From Jeongeupia naejangsanensis (GTDB lineage Bacteria > Pseudomonadota > Gammaproteobacteria > Burkholderiales > Chitinibacteraceae), in the NCBI RefSeq assembly GCF_016865585.1, contig NZ_JAESND010000006.1, forward strand, positions 173,593 through 237,592: a stretch of 64,000 nt of DNA. Direction: 5' to 3'. Within the stretch, counting starts at the first letter, position 1. Every line of letters begins with the position of its first letter. The notes under the pieces are model-generated. The model saw only the letters and a list, made by a program, of their open reading frames with translations. It had not been told where the DNA came from and searched no databases. Below are positions 1-8,439 of this stretch, one piece after another. Both the position numbers and the translations under genes were made by a program.

Positions 1-537
1 CGCAAGCTCGGCAGCGCGGTCGAGTCGGCGGAAACCGCGGTCAAGTCCGGTCTGCCACGCTGGCTGTGGTGGGTGATCCCGCTGGCGATTCTGGCCTTCT
101 TCGGCCTGCGCTATTGCGGCACGCCCAAAGTGCCGGCGGTTCCGGAAGTGGACATCAAGACGCCGGTGGCGTCGATGGTGGCCAGCGCGCCGGCGCTGTT
201 CAAGCTGGCCGGGATTGCCGTCGACGTACAGTTCGACACCGACAGTGCCGCGATCGGGCCGCAGTACCATGCCTCGCTCGACAAGCTGGCCGACGACCTG
301 AAGGCCAGCGGCAAGCACGGCGAAATCGCCGGTCATACCGACAATGTCGGCGATGCAGCGCACAACAAGACATTATCCGAGCAACGCGCTGCCGCAGTAC
401 GGGACTACCTGATCGGCAAGGGCGTCGCCGCCGATGCGCTGACCGCCGTGGGGTATGGCGACAGCCGGCCGATTGCCGACAACAGCACCGAGGAAGGCCG
501 CCACCAGAACCGGCGGATCGAGTTCGTCGCGAACTGA
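1..537 (+). CDS. OmpA-family C-terminal domain protein, 5' end outside window
   Basis: The reading frame is open from the first base of the window, so the start lies upstream. The visible 178 residues hold a membrane segment (WLWWVIPLAILAFFGL, about residues 21-36), a short linker and an OmpA/MotB-type peptidoglycan-binding domain with the typical GHTDNVGD and QNRRIEF motifs. Such proteins sit in the envelope and bind peptidoglycan non-covalently. The family match is clear from the motifs. The missing N-terminus prevents naming the architecture; a DUF937-like N-terminal domain is common in betaproteobacterial relatives but is not seen here. A bidirectional terminator follows at 551. Confidence 0.85.
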   Translation, partial: RKLGSAVESAETAVKSGLPRWLWWVIPLAILAFFGLRYCGTPKVPAVPEVDIKTPVASMVASAPALFKLAGIAVDVQFDTDSAAIGPQYHASLDKLADDLKASGKHGEIAGHTDNVGDAAHNKTLSEQRAAAVRDYLIGKGVAADALTAVGYGDSRPIADNSTEEGRHQNRRIEFVAN

Positions 538-550
538 GCTGGCACGCATG

Positions 551-578
551 AAAAAGCGGACCCGCGGGTCCGCTTTTT
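551..578. terminator. Bidirectional intrinsic terminator
   Basis: Near-perfect stem AAAAAGCGGACCCG / CGGGTCCGCTTTTT with runs of A and T at both ends. It lies between the convergent OmpA-family gene and the Crp-type regulator and can serve both strands. Confidence 0.85.
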
Positions 579-593
579 ACTCCTGGCTATCGG

Positions 594-1268
594 CTAGCGT
601 GGCAGCTTTTCCGGCGCGATCAGCCGGATGTAACCGGCTTCGAGCGCGATCAGTCCGTCGTCGACCCAGGCGTTGAGCTGCTTGTTGACGCTCTCGCGGC
701 TGGCGCCGACGAGGTTGGCAATCTCCTGCTGCGTCAGCTTCAGGTCGATCAGCACGCTGCCGGCCTCCTGTGCACCGTGCTGTTCGCCCAACTGGCGCAG
801 TGTCTTGGCCAGCCGTTGCGGCAGGGGCAGGAACAGCGTGTCCTGCAGCAGTTCGTCGGCGCCGCGCAGCCGGTGGCAGAGCGCGGCAATCAGCTGGCGC
901 ATCACCTTCGGGTGCGATTCGAGATGCTGCATCACCGCGTCGCGGCGCAGCACCAGCAACTCGCAGGGTTCGAGCGCCTCGACGCTGGCGGTGCGCAGGC
1001 CACCGTCGAGCATGGCGACTTCGCCGAAGACCTCACCGGCTTCAAGGATCGCCAGCGTGGCTTCGCGGCCCTCGTCACTGGTACGCAGCACCTTGAGCCG
1101 GCCGTGCAGCACCGCGTACATCGCGTCACCGGTCGCGCCCTGGGCGACGACGATCTCCTTGGCGCGCACGCTGCGCGGCTGGGCATGGGCGGCAAGGCCG
1201 GCGAGCTCGTCGGTCGAGAGTTCGCAGAACAGGCTGCTGCCCGATAACAGTTTGACCTTGTCCATCAT
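594..1268 (-). CDS. Crp/Fnr-family transcriptional regulator
   Basis: About 224 residues. The N-terminal two thirds is a cyclic-nucleotide-binding fold with a phosphate-binding-cassette-like stretch (FGEVAMLDGGLRTASV). The C-terminus is a Crp-type winged helix (LTQQEIANLVGASRESVNKQ). The N-terminal cysteine cluster of true FNR is absent, so it is more Crp-like than oxygen-sensing. The frame extends upstream to 1322, but a GAGG ribosome site sits just before the Met-Met pair at 1268/1265, so I chose 1268. It may bind cAMP or another nucleotide; the ligand and targets are unknown. Confidence 0.85.
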   Translation of the reverse strand: MMDKVKLLSGSSLFCELSTDELAGLAAHAQPRSVRAKEIVVAQGATGDAMYAVLHGRLKVLRTSDEGREATLAILEAGEVFGEVAMLDGGLRTASVEALEPCELLVLRRDAVMQHLESHPKVMRQLIAALCHRLRGADELLQDTLFLPLPQRLAKTLRQLGEQHGAQEAGSVLIDLKLTQQEIANLVGASRESVNKQLNAWVDDGLIALEAGYIRLIAPEKLPR

Positions 1269-1346
1269 GTCCTCAGTCGGCAAAAGGGGCGGGCACGGCC
1301 GGGAGGCCGGCGCGGTGTGCATTGGATCTGGACGGCGGGGCCGGGT

Positions 1347-2117
1347 TCAGTCGGCAAAGGTCGCCAGCACCGGCGTGTGGTCCGAAGGCCGTTCGGCCTT
1401 GCGCGGTTCGCGGTCGATCTCGCACGCGGTCAGTTTTTGCGACAGTGCCGGCGTGATCAGCAGGTGGTCGATACGCAGGCCCGCGTTCTTCTTGAAGCTG
1501 AAGCCGCGATAGTCCCACCACGAGAACGACTTTTCCGGCTGTTCGAAGGCACGAAATGCATCGGCCAGTCCGAGACCGACCAGCGTGGTGAACGCTTCGC
1601 GCTCGGGCGGCGACACCAGTACGCCGCCTTCCCATTTCCTGATGTCGTGAACGTCGCGATCTTCGGGGGCGATGTTGTAGTCGCCGGCGAGGATCAGTTG
1701 CGGGTGCTGTGCCAGCTCGTCCTTGAGCCAGGTGATCAGCGCTTCGAGCCAGCCGAGCTTGTACGGGTACTTTTCCGAATCGAGTGCCTGGCCGTTCGGG
1801 ATGTAGGCGCAGACGAAGCGCACGCCTTTGACCGTGCCGGTGATCACGCGCTTTTGCGGATCGTCGAAACCGGGGATGTTGATGACGACATCGTCGATCG
1901 GCGCGCGGCTGATGATGGCGACGCCGTTGTAGGTCTTCTGGCCGGCATAGGCGACGTGAAAACCCGCCGCCTCGATCTCTGCCTGCGGGAAATTGTGGTC
2001 TTCAAGCTTTGTTTCCTGCAGCGCCAGCGCGGTCAGCTCGGGGCGGCTCTGCAGCCATTCGAGCACCTGCGGCAGGCGGACCTTGAGGCTGTTGACGTTC
2101 CAGGTGGCAAATTGCAT
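1347..2117 (-). CDS. xthA: Exodeoxyribonuclease III (AP endonuclease)
   Basis: 256 residues, full length for the ExoIII/EEP family. It acts in base-excision repair, cutting at abasic sites and removing 3' blocking groups. Visible family motifs are the N-terminal ATWNVNSLKVR, the metal ligand LQETKLED near residue 35, the GDYNIAPEDRDV loop and the C-terminal SDHTPVLATF with the catalytic Asp-His. No partner genes are coupled to it. The start at 2117 gives MQFATWNVNS, the standard N-terminus. Confidence 0.95.
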   Translation of the reverse strand: MQFATWNVNSLKVRLPQVLEWLQSRPELTALALQETKLEDHNFPQAEIEAAGFHVAYAGQKTYNGVAIISRAPIDDVVINIPGFDDPQKRVITGTVKGVRFVCAYIPNGQALDSEKYPYKLGWLEALITWLKDELAQHPQLILAGDYNIAPEDRDVHDIRKWEGGVLVSPPEREAFTTLVGLGLADAFRAFEQPEKSFSWWDYRGFSFKKNAGLRIDHLLITPALSQKLTACEIDREPRKAERPSDHTPVLATFAD

Positions 2118-2229
2118 GGGGCGGGTCGCAGGAAAGGGAATGCCCTGATTCTATCAGGCCCGCCGCATCCTGCCGGGCGGACCGTCCGGGCAGCCGTGCG
2201 CATTCGTAGTCGCCGGGCGCATGCCGGTT

Positions 2230-2664
2230 TTATTCCGGCCGGAATACCCGGTGGCAGGCAGCACAGGATTCCTCGACCGCGGTAAAGCGGGGCCGGATGT
2301 CCTCCATCGACGCGCCGGCTTCCGCCTGCGCAGCGAGCTGCGTCGTCGCGGTTTCGAGCTTTTGCGCCGCGGCCTTGAACTGGCCGGCGCTGGCGTGGCT
2401 GGGGCCGCTGGCCTCGAATTCGGGGAAATGCGACCACGGTGCCGACGCGAGTGCCTTGAGCTTGTCGGCGCCGGCCTGGAAGGTGGCCGGGTCGTAGGCA
2501 CTGCGACCACGAACCATGCCGCCGAGCGTTTCGCTGGTCCGCAGCATGTCCTTGAAAATGGACTGGCGCAGCGCGCTGGGGGAGTGGGGATCGGACTTCG
2601 AGCAGCCGGCAAGCAGCGCGGCAGTACAGCAGAACAGAATCAGGGATTTCATCGGATACATCAT
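2230..2664 (-). CDS. Cytochrome c'-like class II cytochrome c lipoprotein
   Basis: Up to 144 residues. The N-terminus has a signal sequence ending in the lipobox LLAGC, so it is probably a periplasmic lipoprotein. The single haem motif CAACH lies at the very C-terminus, preceded by a mostly alpha-helical domain; this is the cytochrome c'/c556 layout. The role could be NO binding or electron transfer, which the sequence does not decide. The start is uncertain: Met at 2664 or the Met at 2652 (MKSLILFC) both precede the signal peptide and neither has a strong ribosome site. Confidence 0.85.
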   Translation of the reverse strand: MMYPMKSLILFCCTAALLAGCSKSDPHSPSALRQSIFKDMLRTSETLGGMVRGRSAYDPATFQAGADKLKALASAPWSHFPEFEASGPSHASAGQFKAAAQKLETATTQLAAQAEAGASMEDIRPRFTAVEESCAACHRVFRPE

Positions 2665-2710
2665 CGAGGGGGTGAAACTACAACGTCGGCCGGGCCGGTC
2701 GGTTGACGGC

Positions 2711-3178
2711 TCAGCGCTGGACCGGTGCGTAGCCGGCCTTGGTCAGCGCTGCCGACCACAGCTGCGGATCCCAGATACGGAACACGTCGTTGCCGACCTG
2801 CATGACCGGCGGAATCAGCTGGGTCTGGCCGGTGGCCTGATAGAACGCGAGCAGCTGGGCTTCCGAGCTGGCCGGGTTGCGCATTTCGTAATCGACGCCG
2901 CGCGCATCGAGCAGCTTTACCGCTTCGGCGCAGGTCGAGCCGCATTGCGGGTTGGTATACAGCACCACGCCGGGGGCCTTGGCTTGTGGGCCGCTCGCTG
3001 TCACGGCTTTGGCGTTGCCGACCACGTTCGGGCGTATCGTCCGTTCGCGACTGTTCTGGCCCGCCGGTGGCTGATCGCTGTAGTGCACCTGGCCGTCGGC
3101 GTCGCGCCATTGGTAGACCTTGGCACAGGCGGGCAGCGACAGCATCAGGGCTGCGAGAACGACGGGCAGGCGGAGCAT
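2711..3178 (-). CDS. DUF4124 plus glutaredoxin-like periplasmic protein
   Basis: 155 residues from MLRLPVVL. A signal peptide (to about residue 20) is followed by a DUF4124 domain (KVYQWRDADGQVHYSDQPP) that begins at the mature end. A linker then leads to a glutaredoxin/thioredoxin-like domain starting VVLYTNPQCGSTCAEAVKLL. The redox motif is CGSTC (CxxxC), not CxxC. It probably acts in the periplasm on thiols; the substrate is unknown. The frame runs upstream to 3235, but the Met at 3178 directly precedes the hydrophobic core. Confidence 0.8.
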   Translation of the reverse strand: MLRLPVVLAALMLSLPACAKVYQWRDADGQVHYSDQPPAGQNSRERTIRPNVVGNAKAVTASGPQAKAPGVVLYTNPQCGSTCAEAVKLLDARGVDYEMRNPASSEAQLLAFYQATGQTQLIPPVMQVGNDVFRIWDPQLWSAALTKAGYAPVQR

Positions 3179-3231
3179 GGGCGGTCGCGTGGAGGGTAAA
3201 GATCGCATTGTTTCAAAACCGGCCGCCAACG

Positions 3232-4143
3232 TCACCTGTTCGTGCCCGCCGGTGGCGTATCGTCGCCGGCAAAGATGGCTTGCGACAGGTAGCGGCGCAG
3301 CCAGTCGAGCATCGGCCAGTCACCGCGACCGGTACGCCAGCACAGGCGGACTTCGAGCGCGCTGAACGCGACATCGGTGCAGGCGAGCGCGACCAGACGC
3401 CCGGCGAAGGTCGGATACCGGGCGACATTGCGCGGCACGACTGCCCAGCCGACCCCGAGCGCGGCGAGTTCGGCCACCGCGTAGAGGCTGTCCGAATACC
3501 AGACCTGGGGGCTGAGGCGCTCGTCACCGTCTTCGTTGCCGGTGCGCGGGGTGACGATCAGCTGGCGATGGCGCACCAGCGCCTTGCGGCTGGTTTTGCC
3601 GTCGTGCGCCAGCGGATGGCCGATGCCGGTGACGAGCACGCGCGGGACGGCACCGACCGATTCGGATTCGATCGCACTGTCGTCGGCCAGCCGGCGGTAG
3701 GCCAGTCCGGCATCGACCTGACCGTCGGCGACCCATTCGGCGATTTCGGCGGCCGAACAGTTGAGCACGGTCACCGTGAGCTGCGGATAGGCGTCGGCAA
3801 AATCGGCCAGCAGCTGCATCGCAGGCAGATAGGGGAGGCCTTCGTCGAGCGCCAGCGTGATCTGTCCGGGCGCCTGTCCGCCGAGGGCAAAAGCGCGGTT
3901 CTCGAAATGCTCGCGCTGGCGCAGCAGCTCGCGCGCCTCGTCGAGCAGCGCACGGCCGGCGTCGGTCAGCACCGGCGTCCGGGCGCTGCGGTCGAACAGT
4001 GTCAGGTCGAGGCTGGCTTCGAGCAGGGCGATGGCGCTGCTGACCGCCGATTGCGCCCGGCCCAGCCGGCGCGCGGCGGCCGAGAACGAACCGGCGTCGA
4101 CGGCGGCGACAAAGGTGGCAAGTTGATCATGGGTCCAGTTCAT
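3232..4143 (-). CDS. LysR-family transcriptional regulator
   Basis: 303 residues with an N-terminal winged helix (ATFVAAVDAGSFSAAARRLGRAQSAVSSAI) and a type 2 periplasmic-binding-like effector domain. The start MNWTHDQL at 4143 matches family N-termini; the upstream extension is non-coding in character. It is divergent from the SMR exporter at 4238, and the 17-bp palindrome at 4145-4161 lies immediately before its start codon, so autoregulation and control of the exporter are likely (inference). Confidence 0.88.
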   Translation of the reverse strand: MNWTHDQLATFVAAVDAGSFSAAARRLGRAQSAVSSAIALLEASLDLTLFDRSARTPVLTDAGRALLDEARELLRQREHFENRAFALGGQAPGQITLALDEGLPYLPAMQLLADFADAYPQLTVTVLNCSAAEIAEWVADGQVDAGLAYRRLADDSAIESESVGAVPRVLVTGIGHPLAHDGKTSRKALVRHRQLIVTPRTGNEDGDERLSPQVWYSDSLYAVAELAALGVGWAVVPRNVARYPTFAGRLVALACTDVAFSALEVRLCWRTGRGDWPMLDWLRRYLSQAIFAGDDTPPAGTNR

Positions 4144-4144
4144 C

Positions 4145-4161
4145 CATCTGATTATCAGATG
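4145..4161. promoter_or_regulatory. Palindrome in LysR/SMR divergent region, putative operator
   Basis: CATCTGAT-T-ATCAGATG: 8-bp perfect arms around one base. It contains a T-N11-A LysR-type core. It starts one base upstream of the lysR ATG and about 76 bp before the SMR gene. The binding role is inferred from position and symmetry. Confidence 0.6.
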
Positions 4162-4237
4162 CTTTCCAACTTGGTGCCATCGGCTGTGACCGCCAGGATG
4201 GCGTCCCATCCGCAACCCACCCGAAAGGAGGACACGA

Positions 4238-4570
4238 ATGAATGCCTACCTGATGCTCGGCCTCGCCATCGTGGCCGAGGTGATCGCAACCAGCAGCCTG
4301 AAGGCATCGGACGGCTTCAGCCGGCTGTTGCCGAGCGTGCTGGTCGTGGCCGGCTATGCCACGGCGTTTTACCTGCTGATGCAGGTGATGAAAACGGTGC
4401 CGGTCGGCGTGGCCTACGCGATCTGGTGCGGCGCAGGCATCGTGCTGGTGACGCTGGTGGCCAGTGTGCTGTACCGGCAGCTGCCCGATCTGGCCGCGTG
4501 GGCCGGCATTGCGCTGATCATTACCGGCGTCGCCGTGATCCAGCTGTTTTCGAAGATCAGCGCACACTGA
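4238..4570 (+). CDS. Small multidrug resistance (SMR/EmrE-type) exporter
   Basis: 110 residues and four predicted membrane helices, the size of SMR transporters. The essential membrane glutamate is present in helix 1 (LAIVAEVIATSSLKAS, Glu at residue 14). It also has the YAIWCGAGIV stretch of helix 3. As a dimer it would exchange protons for cationic drugs or guanidinium-type compounds. A strong ribosome site (AAAGGAGG) precedes the ATG. Divergent LysR control is likely. Whether it is EmrE-like or Gdx-like is not decided here. Confidence 0.92.
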   Translation: MNAYLMLGLAIVAEVIATSSLKASDGFSRLLPSVLVVAGYATAFYLLMQVMKTVPVGVAYAIWCGAGIVLVTLVASVLYRQLPDLAAWAGIALIITGVAVIQLFSKISAH

Positions 4571-4572
4571 AC

Positions 4573-5028
4573 CTACTGCTGCGAGCGGGTCAGCAGCACG
4601 ACACGGTTGCGGTCGATGTCCAGCGTCAGTTGCCAGTCCAGCCGTTTCTGGCTGCAGATCGGCAGGATGGTCGATGCCAGCCATTGCTGGGCATCGTTGC
4701 GCCGCAGCGCATAGCGGTTGCTGCCCATGTCCATGCCCGACATCGCCCACTCGGCATGCACTTCGTCGGCCTTGCCGCTCAGGACCAGTTCGACCGGCGC
4801 CTTAGTGCTGAGGGGGGCCTTGCTCTTGAGCAGGTACTCGTGGTTTTCCAGTTTGAAGCGGCAGCCGGCGACGAGGTCGTCGCATTGCTGGGTGACGATG
4901 GTATTGACCTGCTGCTGGTTGAACCACGTGGCCGGACGAACCCAGCCGTAATGCCAGCCTGCGCCGAAGGCGATCAGCAGGACCACGGCGACGCGCAGCA
5001 GCGCGCGTTTCAGCATCTTGTCTTTCAT
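4573..5028 (-). CDS. Hypothetical membrane-anchored protein
   Basis: 151 residues. One N-terminal membrane anchor (ALLRVAVVLLIAFGAGWHYGW) is followed by a periplasmic domain of about 115 residues with two cysteines (QQCDDLVAGCRFKL) that could pair, and a third (ILPICSQ). I do not recognise the domain. The start at 5028 overlaps the stop of the Nudix-ThiE gene as ATGA, so the two are probably translationally coupled. An alternative ATG at 5040 exists. Confidence 0.6.
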   Translation of the reverse strand: MKDKMLKRALLRVAVVLLIAFGAGWHYGWVRPATWFNQQQVNTIVTQQCDDLVAGCRFKLENHEYLLKSKAPLSTKAPVELVLSGKADEVHAEWAMSGMDMGSNRYALRRNDAQQWLASTILPICSQKRLDWQLTLDIDRNRVVLLTRSQQ

Positions 5029-5993
5029 GCCTTGCTCCATGCCATCGAGAGTTGCGCGACGCCATGGCCGCCGTGGACTTGTGCGGTGGTGACGTCGTCG
5101 TCACCCATGCCGCCGATCGCATAAATCGGAAACGGCCAGCCGGCATCGGTCAGCGCGGCGAAACCGTTCCAGCCCAGCGCGGTCTGGCCGGGATGGGATA
5201 CGGTCTCGGCGACATGGCCGAGCAAGGCGTAGTCGGCACCGATGCGCCGGGCGACCGCCAGTTCATCGGCGTTGTGTGCCGATACGCCGAGCCAGTCGAG
5301 GCCACGCGGGCGCCGGTCCAGTGACGCGGCGATCCGTGCCGGCAACTGGACACCGTCGGCATTCAGTTCGCGGGCGAGTTCGATGTCCCCGTGCAGCAAT
5401 ACGCGGCAATCGCGAAGGCGGGCGCGGGCCAGTACTTCGGTCGCCAGAGCACGGTAGTCGGCGGCGGCAAGTTGCGGTTCGCGCAGCACCAGCCAGCGCA
5501 GGCCGCCCTGACCGGCTGGCTGCGCCAGGCGCCGGTCCAGCCGGGCCAGCCATTCATCGATGCCCAGCGTATCCGCCTGTGACAGCGCCAGTACCGGTGG
5601 CAGGGCCAGACCGCGCAGGATCGGGCCGTTGGCCGGCAGGATCGGGGACACATTCAGTGCGCCGGGCGTCTGCCATGCGAACGACTGGCCCTCGTGCGGC
5701 TGGGGTTCGCCGTCCCAGCCGGTGACGCGGAAGAACTGCAGCCGGACCGTCGCGTGCGGATAGGTGAAGGTCTGCACCAGCCACGGCGTGGCTGCGGTAA
5801 CGGTGATGCCCATTTCCTCGTGCAACTCGCGCTTCAGCGCATCCAGCCCGGTTTCACCGGCTTCGAGCTTGCCGCCGGGGAATTCCCAGTAACCGGCGTA
5901 CGGCTTGCCGGCCGGGCGGCTGCCGAGCAGGAAAGTACCGTCGGGGCGGAGCAGGATGCCGGCGGCGACGTGGGTGATGCGCGGTGCGGTCAT
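5025..5993 (-). CDS. Nudix hydrolase (MutT-like) fused to thiamine-phosphate-synthase-like domain
   Basis: 322 residues from MTAPRITHVAAG. Residues 1-130 form a MutT-type Nudix domain with a complete Nudix box (GGKLEAGET ... RELHEEMGI) that would hydrolyse oxidised dGTP or a similar nucleotide. From about residue 135 to the end is a TIM-barrel-like ThiE/TenI domain (RVLLHGDIELARE, GVQLPAR, GLDWLGVSAHNADEL, YALLGHV). This two-domain form is widespread in beta- and gammaproteobacteria, usually annotated MutT. Whether the C-terminal half is catalytic is unknown. An ATGA overlap joins it to the hypothetical membrane protein downstream. Confidence 0.88.
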   Translation of the reverse strand: MTAPRITHVAAGILLRPDGTFLLGSRPAGKPYAGYWEFPGGKLEAGETGLDALKRELHEEMGITVTAATPWLVQTFTYPHATVRLQFFRVTGWDGEPQPHEGQSFAWQTPGALNVSPILPANGPILRGLALPPVLALSQADTLGIDEWLARLDRRLAQPAGQGGLRWLVLREPQLAAADYRALATEVLARARLRDCRVLLHGDIELARELNADGVQLPARIAASLDRRPRGLDWLGVSAHNADELAVARRIGADYALLGHVAETVSHPGQTALGWNGFAALTDAGWPFPIYAIGGMGDDDVTTAQVHGGHGVAQLSMAWSKA

Positions 5994-6080
5994 GGCTGAA
6001 TCGGGCAGGGAAGGAAGGCGGCGATTGTACCGTGCCGGCACCGGCGGCATGGCGGGAATCCTGCGTGCCGGCGCGAAGGT

Positions 6081-6950
6081 TCAGCCGGCCTTGCCGACCC
6101 AGTCGCGGGCGAACTGCCAGGCAACGCGCCCGCTGCGCGAGCCGCGTCCCTGTGCCCATTGCAGCGCTTCGCGCTCGGTCTGTTCATGCCAGTCGGTGAC
6201 GCCGAAGTGGCCGAGCCACAGTTTGCAGGCGTTGAGGTAGTCGTTCTGGTCGAAGCCGTAGAACGACAGCCACAGGCCGAAGCGCTCGGACAGCGCGACT
6301 TTTTCCTCGATCGCTTCGGAAAAGTGGATTTCGTCACCCTCGTAGCGCGTCTGGGCATTTTCGCTGAAGTATTCCGGCACCAGATGGCGGCGGTTCGACG
6401 TGGCATAGATCAGCACGTTGGCACTGGGCGCGGCGATCGAGCCGTCGAGTGCGGTTTTCAGCGCCTGATAACCCCAGTCGCCTTCCTCGAAACTGAGGTC
6501 GTCGCAGAACAGGATGAAACGTTCCGGCCGGTTGGCGACCTGTTCGACGATGTCGGGCAGATCGGTCAGGTGGGTCTTTTCGACCTCGATCAGCCGCAAG
6601 CCCTGATCCTTGAACTCGTTCCATACGGCCTTGACCAGCGAGCTTTTGCCGCAACCGCGCGAGCCGGTCAGCAGTACGTTGTTGGCGGGCCGGCCCTCGA
6701 CGAACTGGCGGGTATTGGCAACGAGCAGATTCTTCTGGCGGTCGATATTGCACAGCGAGGCCAGCGTGATCGTGTGCGGATGCAGCACCGGCTGCAGGGC
6801 AACGCGCTGATCGAAGCTGCGCCAGCGATAGGCCTGTGCCTGCCAGTCGTTGGCCGGTGGCAGGGCCGGCAGCCGGCGTTCGTACTCATCCAGCAAACGC
6901 TCGCCACGGGCAAGCAGATCAAGCAGCGGGGAAAGCCATGTCTCGTTCAT
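6081..6950 (-). CDS. DUF815-family AAA-type ATPase
   Basis: 289 residues. Walker A is GSRGCGKSS near residue 97 and Walker B is FILFCDDLSF near residue 150. The rest matches the YeeC/DUF815 AAA family (Sensor-1-like VLIYATSNRRHL). The physiological role of this conserved bacterial family is not established. It stands alone between the Nudix-ThiE gene and the YfaZ terminator on the same strand. Confidence 0.85.
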   Translation of the reverse strand: MNETWLSPLLDLLARGERLLDEYERRLPALPPANDWQAQAYRWRSFDQRVALQPVLHPHTITLASLCNIDRQKNLLVANTRQFVEGRPANNVLLTGSRGCGKSSLVKAVWNEFKDQGLRLIEVEKTHLTDLPDIVEQVANRPERFILFCDDLSFEEGDWGYQALKTALDGSIAAPSANVLIYATSNRRHLVPEYFSENAQTRYEGDEIHFSEAIEEKVALSERFGLWLSFYGFDQNDYLNACKLWLGHFGVTDWHEQTEREALQWAQGRGSRSGRVAWQFARDWVGKAG

Positions 6951-7011
6951 CGTCGTTCCGGGCGGAGGAGGGAACGGCCATCTTACCCGGCGCCGTGCAC
7001 GGCGCGCAGAT

Positions 7012-7043
7012 ACAGAAAAAGGGGCACATGGCCCCTTTTCTGT
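7012..7043. terminator. Intrinsic terminator downstream of yfaZ
   Basis: Hairpin ACAGAAAAAGGGGC ... GCCCCTTTTCTGT with A/T-rich flanks; it lies 18 bases beyond the stop of the minus-strand YfaZ gene. Confidence 0.75.
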
Positions 7044-7061
7044 ACTGCCCGATCAGGTCGG

Positions 7062-7601
7062 TCAGAAGCGCACGCCAAGGCCGCCATAGATGCCGTCGGC
7101 AATGCTGATCTTGTCGCCGTGGTCGCGGTCGATTGCGGTATAGCGGTAGCCGACGTCGATCGACAGCGGCTTGATCACGTTCCAGCGCACGCCGATCGCG
7201 GTATCGGTGAAGCTCTTGATGTCGCCGCTGGCGAAGCTTTCCGGCGCGTAATAGGCGCTGCCGTAGACGGCGAAGTGTTCGCCGAGCGGAATGGTCAGAC
7301 GGCCGCCGACGGCACCGGCGTATTCGGTGTCGTCGTGCTTCGGCGACAGGTAGACGGCCTTGACGCCGAGCGCGGCATCGACGACCGGAACCGGCAGCTT
7401 GATGCCGAGGCCGAGGCCGCCAACTTCACCCTTGTGGTCGTTGTGGGTCCAGTCGGCCGAGAAGTCGATGCCCAGCAGCGCGGCATTGCCGTCGATGTGC
7501 TGGTACTCGTCGCCAACCTGGCCGTTGAGTTCGATGGCATTGGCGGCGGTGGCCGAAATGGCGAGCAGGGCGGCGAGAAGTACTTTCTTGGCGTGATGCA
7601 T
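7062..7601 (-). CDS. YfaZ-family outer-membrane protein
   Basis: 179 residues. There is a clear Sec signal peptide (VLLAALLAISATAANA) and then alternating amphipathic strands ending in an aromatic residue (GGLGVRF), as in small outer-membrane barrels. The pattern (IELNGQVGDEYQ..., GLGLGIKLPVPV, VGYRYTAIDRDHG) matches the YfaZ family, whose function is unknown. A terminator directly follows it and no partner gene is coupled. Confidence 0.8.
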   Translation of the reverse strand: MHHAKKVLLAALLAISATAANAIELNGQVGDEYQHIDGNAALLGIDFSADWTHNDHKGEVGGLGLGIKLPVPVVDAALGVKAVYLSPKHDDTEYAGAVGGRLTIPLGEHFAVYGSAYYAPESFASGDIKSFTDTAIGVRWNVIKPLSIDVGYRYTAIDRDHGDKISIADGIYGGLGVRF

Positions 7602-7812
7602 TGTGATTGTCCTGTCAGCTGTGCCGGCAGTGAAACAACCGGCTCGGGATTTTTATGCCGGAAAGGATAAACGCCCGTGCAACGGTTGTGAGGTGTAATT
7701 ATTTGGCCTCGTCCGCGTCTCAGGAATCGGCGTGTCGGCGGCGGCGGTCACCGGCGCGACATGGATCGGCGCTACACTGCGGCTTACCGCCTATTTCATT
7801 GGAAACCCGCGC

Positions 7813-8355
7813 ATGCAAGACGACCTGCACCTGACCGAAACCCGCATCAACGGCGAACGTGTTTACGACGGTGCGCTGTTGCATATCAACCGCGATCGCG
7901 TGCGCCTGCCCGACGGCAACGAGGCGGTGCGCGAGTACGTCGTGCACCCGGGCGCGGTGATGATCATTCCGGTGCTGCCGGACGGGCGCTTGCTGATGGA
8001 GCGGCAATTCCGCTATCCGCTGAACCGGGTGTTCGTCGAATTTCCGGCCGGCAAGCTCGATGCCGGCGAGGAATTGCTGGCGTGCGCACAGCGCGAGCTC
8101 GAAGAGGAGACCGGTTACACGGCGACGCGCTGGGATTACCTCGGCGTCACCCATCCGGTGATCAGTTACGCGACCGAGGAAATCCATCTGTTCCTCGCGC
8201 GCGAGCTGACCGCGGGCGAGGCGAAGCTGGACGAAGGCGAGTTCGTCGAAACCGTGGCGATGCCGCTGTCGACGCTGGTGGCCGGCGTGCTGGACGGCAG
8301 CATCACCGATGCCAAGACCGTGGCCGGCATTTTCTGGGCGCAGCAAAAGCTCTGA
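7813..8355 (+). CDS. nudF: ADP-ribose pyrophosphatase-type Nudix hydrolase
   Basis: 180 residues from MQDDLHLTETRING. It has a complete Nudix box (AGKLDAGEE ... RELEEETGY) and the preceding RQFRYPLNRVFVEFPAGK strand of ADP-ribose pyrophosphatases. It would cleave ADP-ribose to AMP and ribose 5-phosphate. The open frame runs upstream to 7732, but the residues there do not look like the family, so 7813 is preferred. A terminator follows at 8376. Confidence 0.88.
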   Translation: MQDDLHLTETRINGERVYDGALLHINRDRVRLPDGNEAVREYVVHPGAVMIIPVLPDGRLLMERQFRYPLNRVFVEFPAGKLDAGEELLACAQRELEEETGYTATRWDYLGVTHPVISYATEEIHLFLARELTAGEAKLDEGEFVETVAMPLSTLVAGVLDGSITDAKTVAGIFWAQQKL

Positions 8356-8375
8356 TTTCATCGGGTGCCCGAACG

Positions 8376-8404
8376 AAAACAACCCCGCCGAGCGGGGTTG
8401 TTTT
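8376..8404. terminator. Bidirectional terminator between nudF and cysB
   Basis: AAAACAACCCCGC-CGA-GCGGGGTTGTTTT: a perfect stem with A and T tracts, placed between the convergent Nudix and CysB genes. Confidence 0.9.
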
Positions 8405-8439
8405 GTTTCTGACTCATCCGGCACGACCGATGGGCCGGC

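Noticed and set aside
2986..5124. 712-codon plus-strand frame across three genes
   Set aside because: Runs antisense to DUF4124, LysR and the membrane protein and across SMR in another frame; no protein character.
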